NCBI RefSeq assembly: GCF_022539665.2
Contig: NC_081332.1
Location: 434,001-498,000, forward strand
Direction: 5' to 3'
Origin: Daphnia carinata
Lineage: Eukaryota; Arthropoda; Branchiopoda; Diplostraca; Daphniidae
Length of the DNA stretch: 64,000 bases
The stretch's first letter is position 1; each line of letters opens with the position of its first letter. Made by a program: the position numbers and the translations under genes. Shown piece by piece: positions 57,427-64,000 of this stretch. Under the pieces are notes generated by a model that was not told the origin of the DNA, did no database searches, and saw nothing but the letters and a program-made list of their open reading frames with translations.

Positions 57427-57546
57427 GCTTGTCTCTTACACTCTTCTAATTTTTTCGTGAGACAATAAAAAAACTGACGGAACAGCTAGCTTCGTTGTTC
57501 TCGGAGAGTACAAAGAAATTGTGTTTTTTCTTCACTTAACGCACGG

Positions 57547-57554
57547 TTTATATA
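57547..57554 (-). promoter_or_regulatory. TATA-like sequence downstream of pol, element A
   Basis: TATATAAA on the minus strand, 53 bp after the pol stop and 121 bp before the accessory ATG, in GTGGACTACTATATAAACCG. It is the best TATA box of the three copies. Confidence 0.5.
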
Positions 57555-57606
57555 GTAGTCCACTTGTTATTGTTTTGGCAATAGAAAATTGCGCAGTTTG
57601 ATGCCA

Positions 57607-60600
57607 TTACATTTCATCACTGTAACGAATCGGTTTCCTCCTATTTCGCTGTAGACGTCGGTTTACATTTTTTGATGCGTTGACGCAGCGTATATAGGAT
57701 CATTTTCCGGAAATGTTGTTGGATGCTGTTGATTTTCCGCAACATCGCAACTGTCATTTGAGGGCAATGCTCTTCGATCGACAGATGAGACTGTCCGATC
57801 AGATTTTCTCCTCGCACAAGTTGTTGACCCATTGAATTGGTGTCTGATATCAATTCTGACACGGCGTTGGATGCAATATTTTGTTGTCTTGCGGCCTCGT
57901 CATCGAGCTCGTGTTCACAAACATATGTTGTTTGAGTCGCAATTGACTTGCGGAATGGATTCTCAAATTCCGAGGGGGTCTCTAGTGGCGGGCAATGCTC
58001 ATGTTTCCATAGCATTGTTTCGTACAAAGGATTTAATCTATTTACATGCGTACGCTGACATATGTACGAATTATCAGCGATATCTACTGTATTATTCGAA
58101 TAAACTTTTACTATTCTATAAGGCCCTTTATATTTTGAAGTAAATTTCTTACTATCTCCTTCTTTAACTACCCGAATATCCAATAACACCCGATCGCCTA
58201 TCGCGTATCGATTTTCTTTCGCGCGCTTGTTATATTGTTCCCTCTGGCGCTTCCTAGCTTTTTCGCTTTCTTCTCTAACCCTTTGGAAACTATATCGCAA
58301 ACGGTCTGTTAAATTTCCTACATAATCGGAAGAAGACTTAAATACTTTGGGAGATGCATCAAGAAATTCATTAATAGGGATTTTTGGGTCTCTACCGTGG
58401 AGTAAATATTATGGGGTGTCAAGTGTCGAAGAGTGGACCGAGCTACGATAAGCGAACAAAACATCATCTAACATTTCTTCCTAATTACCATGTTCGCCGT
58501 CCTAATTCTTTCCTTAACATGGACGTCAAAGTTCCATTGAACCTGTCGTTCTCCCCATTACTAGCAGGGTTATAAGCGGTGGTTAATCGCTGATCAATTT
58601 TCAACTTTAAAAAAAAATAACGAAATAATTTTGACGTTAAATTTGTTCACGGTCAGAAAGAATTGCTTGAAGCATTCCATGTCAAACTATAATAGTTTTA
58701 TATACACGTTCTGCGGTTGTTTGAGCAGTCTAATCCTTTAAAGCAACAGCCTCAACCCAACGGCTAAAACAATCAGTGGTAACTAAAATATTGTCGCGAG
58801 GAGAAAATAGTGACGTGGTTGTCATTTCTGAAAGGACGTGACAACCAACGATCAAATTGCGCACAATGCAGCTTCTCTTGAAAAGATGCTACAACACGCA
58901 GATAATTTGATAAAAGTTAGTTATTCTTAGAATTCATGTAACTCTAGAGATAGGGCGTATATCCTTAACGAGGGTATAAAAGTTCATACATTTCTAGCCC
59001 TAAGTTAGTTCTTTTCAAGTTCTCAAGTTCTCCCATACTCTTCGAGTTCTCCCTAGTTTTCTTCACGTTCAAGTTAAGTAAAACGCGTAGTAACTCTTCA
59101 TTTCTGATGTGCTTTGTATTTTCTGTTAGAAATCAATACATTTCATTTACAAAGTAAAGTCCAGTGTGACAATATAACTTTTACCATTGGGTGAAGTTGG
59201 CGTAATAGGACCCAAAAAATCCATTCCAATTACATCAAAAGGAGCCTTTGCAATTTCGTGCGGATGCAAAAGTGCTCGATAATTTGAAGAAGTGTTAGCT
59301 ATGCATACCTCACAAGCCCGGCAATATTCCTTCATACCGCCTCTCATGTTCGGCCAATAATTATTATTTTTGATTTTCATATAAGTTTTATAAAATGCTA
59401 AATGCCCACCCATCGGTGCGTCATGTAATTCTTTAAGCACTAGATGGCGTAAGGATAATGGCAAAACTAATTGATAATGAGTGTCTTTCCTTTTATTACT
59501 CTGAGATGGCAGTTCCCGCCTATAAAGTGTTCCTTCAATTATCTCAAAATACTCAATTTCTTTTACTCACTCAGGTTTCGATATTTTAAGAATTTCATCT
59601 AGTTCTCCTTTCTCTAGATAATTTCTAATGGCTATACAAAGATCATCCTTTTGTTGTTTTTCGCAAATCAATTTAATATCCTCCCCAGTCTGAATACTAG
59701 CTACTTTCAATCTCGACAAGCAGTCTGCATCCTGGTGAACACGTCCTGGTCTGTATTTTAACTCATAATTTGTTGCAGCAAGTGAAATCGCCCATCTACC
59801 CAATCTTCCATTGTTCTTTTTCTGATTTTTAAGCCATTGCAAGGGACGATTCTCACTAATTATCTCAAAGGGCTTATCCAAGAGATAATGACGGGAATGT
59901 TTAATGGCATCTACGACCGCTAGAGCTTCTTTTTCTGTTGTACTTTACTTCATTTCTGCCTTGGTTAATTGTCTACTGGAATACGCTATTGGATGCTCTT
60001 GACCGTTTTGAATTTGAGATAAGACGGCTCCAATACCATAGCCGCACGCGTCGGTGAAAAGAATGAGTTTTTCATTAAAATTACGATATACGAGAACCGG
60101 CGGTGTAACCAGAAAAGTGCGCCACTTTTCAAAAGCAACTTGTTCTTCCTTTCCCCATGCAAAAGATTTCTTACTATGGTCTTCGTGAGTTAATCTAGTC
60201 GAAGGTTTTGCGATTGAATCAAAATTTGGAATGAATCTCCTATAATAACCTGCTAAGCCGAGAAATGACCTCACTTCATCAACAGAAGGGGCGTTTTGTA
60301 ATTTAATATTTTATCAATTTTTCCCGGATCAGGTTTAATTCCCTCCGTCAAAATAACATGACCTAAATAATTTACCGAATTTTTAATGAACTGGCATTTC
60401 TTAAGTTTTAATTTTAAATTGGCATTTTTTAATAAGGTAAAAATTTCCCGAATATCGTTTAAATGATGATCAAAAGTGTCCAAATATATGATGACGTCAT
60501 CCAAATAAACTAATGCTTTACTACCCAGAAAGTCTTTCAGTACATAATTCATTGGCTTTTGAAATGTGGCAGGTGCATTGCACAAGCCAAACGCCATTCG

Positions 60601-61863
60601 TTTAAACTCGTAAAGATTGTTCTCTACTACAAAAGCTGTTTTTTCAATATCCGGTTCATCTTCTTGAATTTGTCAGTAGCCGGAGGCTAAATCCAGGGTC
60701 GTGAAAAATTTATTTCCATATAATTTATCTAACGTTTCATCAATCCTCGGCATAGGAAAAGAATCTTTTTTTGTAATACTATTTAATTTCCGATAATCAA
60801 CGCAAAACCTTACTTCTCCGCCTTTTTTCTCTACTAATACCACAGGTGACGCCCATGGGGAATGATAATATTGTATTATATTTGCGTCCCTCATTTCCTG
60901 CACTTTATCTTCCAATATCTTTCTTTGGTGGTTCGTAACTCGATAGGGTCGTTGTCGAATAGGGCCTCTTCCTTGTGTATCAATCGTGTGCTTAATGAGA
61001 TTAGTGCTCCCTAATTCTGAATCTTTTGTTGCAAACAAGTCGTGAAAATCATCCAATAATTTTGAGAGCGGAGCTTGTAATTCAGCGTCGACGTCTAAAA
61101 TTAAAGCTAGCTCATGTTTTGTAGTAGGCTTTCCCTCTATTTTACATAAAGCAATCTTTCCAATTACGTTATGAATCACTTCGATTATGCCTAATGTTGT
61201 GTTCCTAGGAAGTATGACTTGATTTAACGAATGATTTTCGACCACAATTTGATATTTCCTATCTCCCGATACATTTCCCACAAATTCTTCAATAAAAATG
61301 CCATCCGGCAAAACCTCTGCTGGGGTAAAAATTAATGTGCTATTAGGGGAAACATACGGAAATGACCCTGTCATTTGCGCTGCAATTACTAGTGACGTCT
61401 GACGAGATAGCATCGTCTTTTTGACCGTCGTAATTGCCATGTCTGGTACCCTAGAGATGGCTGATCCCTGCTCATCTCTTGCTCAATAAATACGTTTGGC
61501 TTCTCCGTCGAGCCGAAAACCGTGTTTCTGGATCGCATCCCATCCAAGGATACAGTCTTCAGAGACACCATTTGTAGCAATAAACTCCTGCCGTAAAACT
61601 GACTCTCCGTATCGTACGGGCAATGTAACTTTACCCAGCGTATGCAACTTTTTCTCTCCTACATCGTATAAGTCGAAATCAAGCTGACTGCAGGTTACTT
61701 GATTTCTCGGGGGTAACTTCTGAAATATCTTCTCGTGAATAATGCTTCTAGACGCGCCTGTATCAAATAATGCTTGTAAAGGGATGTGAAAAATTTTAAA
61801 TGGAATTCTAGGGGTCGATTCATTTATTATTGTTGTTAATTTCGCGACTTGTCGGGATTTCAA
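57607..61863 (-). pseudogene. pol: pol of element A (PR-RT-RNase H-integrase)
   Basis: Same domain order and about the same sequence as the pol of B. Protease LFDTGAS is intact, and RT has LDLASGY followed by a stop (Trp to TGA), then YLDD intact. A frameshift near 60275 breaks the link to RNase H, further stops fall near 59942 and 59567, and integrase keeps its HHCC finger (HDAPMGGH, CRACEVC). A solo LTR splits integrase after its first catalytic Asp (58792-59171). Downstream integrase pieces are degenerate to about 58320, then an open frame covers the C-terminal domain and tail. Confidence 0.9.
58792..59171 (+). mobile_element. Solo LTR inserted in the integrase of element A
   Basis: A 380-bp insertion with TGT...ACA ends, flanked by the 4-bp duplication ATAT (58788-58791 and 59172-59175). 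It carries TATAAAAG at 58975-58982 on the plus strand, followed by CAAGTTCTC repeats, so its promoter faces the opposite way to element A. It is unrelated to LTR1-3 and to the LTRs of element C. Confidence 0.85.
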
Positions 61864-61904
61864 CTGAGGCTCCCTATCAACTGACCCGAAGTTACAGTTG
61901 ATAC

Positions 61905-64000
61905 CTATTGGTTTCCCAGATGCTGATGGGGACCTGGAATATTAAGCCTATTAGAGCGAAACTTAGGACAGTTATTTGATCGGTCACCAATCTCACGGCA
62001 AGAATAACAAATTGGAGGCTGCGCTTGTTCCAAATTATGCCGCTGAAATTTACGACAATCCGATTGCGTATGACCCCGAAAACCGCAGAAGTTGCAAGTT
62101 ATTACATTTTGAGTAGGCCTATTATTTGCATCAGCACCAGATTTTGGGAAGGGCTGCGTGTAATTTGTAGGCCTATTTTGGTTCCTCTTTGGTAAGGGTG
62201 TGTGTTGCTCTGGGGGCGTGAAGGGTTTGGTCTCCAGTTTCTTTCCCGATTGACACTATCTGTTTGAAACGATACCCTTTTCTTATACGGGGCACCCGCC
62301 GAAGAAGAAACATTATCCCTCTTATCAAGTTGGAGTTGTTTGACCGCCTGACTGAGCTCGTGCAGTGCATCTTTAATTTCATCCCTCTCCGATTTCGGAG
62401 TGTCTACGTTCTTATTCCCTTGACGTATATTAGCGACGGCATGACTGACTATTGCCTTCTGATCAATTAACATTTGTTTAATCTCATTCAATTCTGAATT
62501 TTCTACATCTTCCGACTCGTCAATTGCCCTAACAAACTCATGTTTTTCACGGTCAGAGTCAAGTGCCTCCAAGCGAACAGCATAAACACGTGCCGCTGCA
62601 ACCAGTGCGTTAAAGTCACCAAATTCTTTGTACCGTACCTACCTGCCGTACCAGCCTGCAATTTTGAATCCAAACCTTCTATAAAATTTTGCATAAGAAT
62701 AACTGAAAAGGATCGCTCGGCATAGCCTACAGGATACGCTTTCTTAAAGATTTCCTGAAGACGGTGCGCATAATCAATTATTTTTTCGCCCGGTTTACGT
62801 TTAGCCTTATTAAATTTTTTAATGTACAGGTCGACGTTTTCGTCCCCAAGAAAGTGGTCGAGTAAAGCTTCATTGACAGACGTATAGTCATTAGGATGTT
62901 CCGTAATAATATGTTGTACCACGGAAAGAGCCTTATCAGTCATTTTAGCTCGCAGCATCTGAATAATCTTCTCTTTTGACCATCCTAACCCTTCGACTAT
63001 GCTTTCAAAGTTCTCAAGCCAGGAGTCAAAACGAGAAATTGGACTGCCCGAAAAAGAAGAAAGCAATTGTAAGCGCGAAAAAGTATGTTGATTTGTCTGA
63101 AAATCGTTTAAGTCGTTGACTGTGGCTGCACGTGACGGGAATAACGATCTAGCCATGTTCGAATTAAATATGGGGAATTTCAAAATTCGCTGTGGATTCT
63201 GAGGGAGTTTTGGAATGCTATCCAAAATTGCCTGATACCCTCTAGTATCTCTTCCGGTTGGCTGGAGGGATGGATGTGAGGAGAGAGTTGAAAGATTGAC
63301 TGTCTGCAACGTCGGTTTCTTCTGCGTGTCCTTCTCTTCTTCGGAGTATTTTCCGACAGCGGCGATGTTTGTTGGATCGGTGTGGCTTGTTGTTGTGTGT
63401 TGTTCGTTTGTATGCACAACAGCGCTTGTCTTACTTGTATTTCCGTTTGCGTGATTATTGGCTTAATGTCCCTCGCCCGCTTTGCGTAGAATGGGTTGTT
63501 GGCTGCCGGAAAATTGTTCAGTTTGTCCAAAAGGAATAAGATTTCTGGCTGTAGCACCTCAAAATTGTTGATTAGTTGTAGTTTCTTTAAGTACGACGCT
63601 AGGTTGGCCACTTCTTTCGGGAATGCTCGTTGTGACGCCAGTAAGATTTCTTCCAGATGAAGTGATGTGTCGGTCACCACGATGATTATTTTCACGTATC
63701 TGCCGTCCTCATCTCTGTCGGTGATGTCCCTTCTGGGAACGAACCCGAATAGTTCCGGTCTCTTGTTGGTGTGATCTCTTGCAGGTCTATTATGTTGTAA
63801 ATTTGTTCGTGTAGGCAAGTCAAAACCTGTCTCGCGTGCCGCGTGAAAATTTCCTTGAGCACCGTCACGATTTCCACTGTCTGCTTCTTCGTCTTCTTCG
63901 TAATCAGTCCACTGGTTTTCACTTCCAGAATGGATGTCAGGTACTTGAGGAGAGTCTTCGGTTGTTTCCAGTCCGTCTGAGTTGGTTGTTCCACGTGATA
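61905..64000 (-). pseudogene. gag: gag of element A, runs off the window
   Basis: From the window edge: a matrix-like N-terminal part (63994-63692), GFVPRRDITDRDEDG, an Arg-rich stretch, and a capsid region (SRFDSWLENFESIVEGLGWS, KRKPGEKIIDYAHRLQEIF). Then come a coiled region and two knuckles, the first CNFCGFRGHTQSDC and the second with its His replaced by Asp. Frameshifts separate at least four pieces. The gag stop is at 61905-61907, 42 bp before the pol ORF. Confidence 0.82.

Noticed and set aside
56921-57620. Accessory ORF encoded within an LTR, like nef or sag
   Set aside because: The segment after pol looks LTR-like (TGTAATG, TATA), but true LTRs of this family lie beyond env at 35681-36501 and 45601-46387 and do not match it.

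Overview
The window is animal nuclear DNA. It holds eukaryotic tRNA genes, two spliced animal genes with short introns (mostly 50-120 bp) and many LTR retroelements. Species and phylum cannot be fixed from the sequence. Compact introns and the retroelement types suit an invertebrate such as an arthropod or nematode.

Region 1 (1-19004) is a head-to-tail array of twelve copies of a 1.64 kb unit, the last one truncated. Each full unit carries five minus-strand tRNA genes, in transcription order Ser(TGA), Leu(TAG), Ile(AAT), Lys(CTT), Ile(AAT). I count 58 tRNA loci. Unit 5 has an extra Ser copy, unit 6 a heavily changed Lys copy with anticodon TCT, and unit 8 an Ile copy with a shortened anticodon loop. 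A CTT microsatellite (19005-19151) ends the array inside unit 12.

Region 2 (19396-27651) has two convergent, apparently intact genes. HACD3 (plus strand, seven exons, 372 aa by my splicing) combines a CS/p23 domain with a PTPLA-type 3-hydroxyacyl-CoA dehydratase domain. HIP1/HIP1R (minus strand, 23 exons, 1364 aa by my splicing) has ANTH, coiled-coil and talin-like actin-binding domains. HIP1 contains a tandem duplication of two 285-nt coiled-coil exons and a 12-bp minisatellite in one intron.

Region 3 (27652-31670) is mostly non-coding, with a palindromic repeat and a degenerate ankyrin-repeat gene.

Region 4 (31670-64000) is a pile of retroelements on the minus strand. The best reading is nested insertion. 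Element B (gag-pol-accessory-env-LTR, 35681-45600) follows a truncated ORF1-like gene. Element A (45601 to beyond the window end) sits inside the gag of B. Element C, a GC-rich and nearly intact Ty3/Gypsy-type element with 156-bp LTRs (48886-56766), sits inside A. Solo LTRs have landed in the pol of A and in a fourth relic, D. A, B and D share a small accessory ORF downstream of pol. It has a core DLDPxRRHPPLYGW and, in A and B, a SUMO-interaction-like patch. A TATA-like sequence lies just behind pol in all three. The env genes of A and B look unrelated to the furin-cleaved, F-like env of C. All these element genes carry breaks except the C gag-protease ORF, the B accessory ORF and the two ORFs of relic F.
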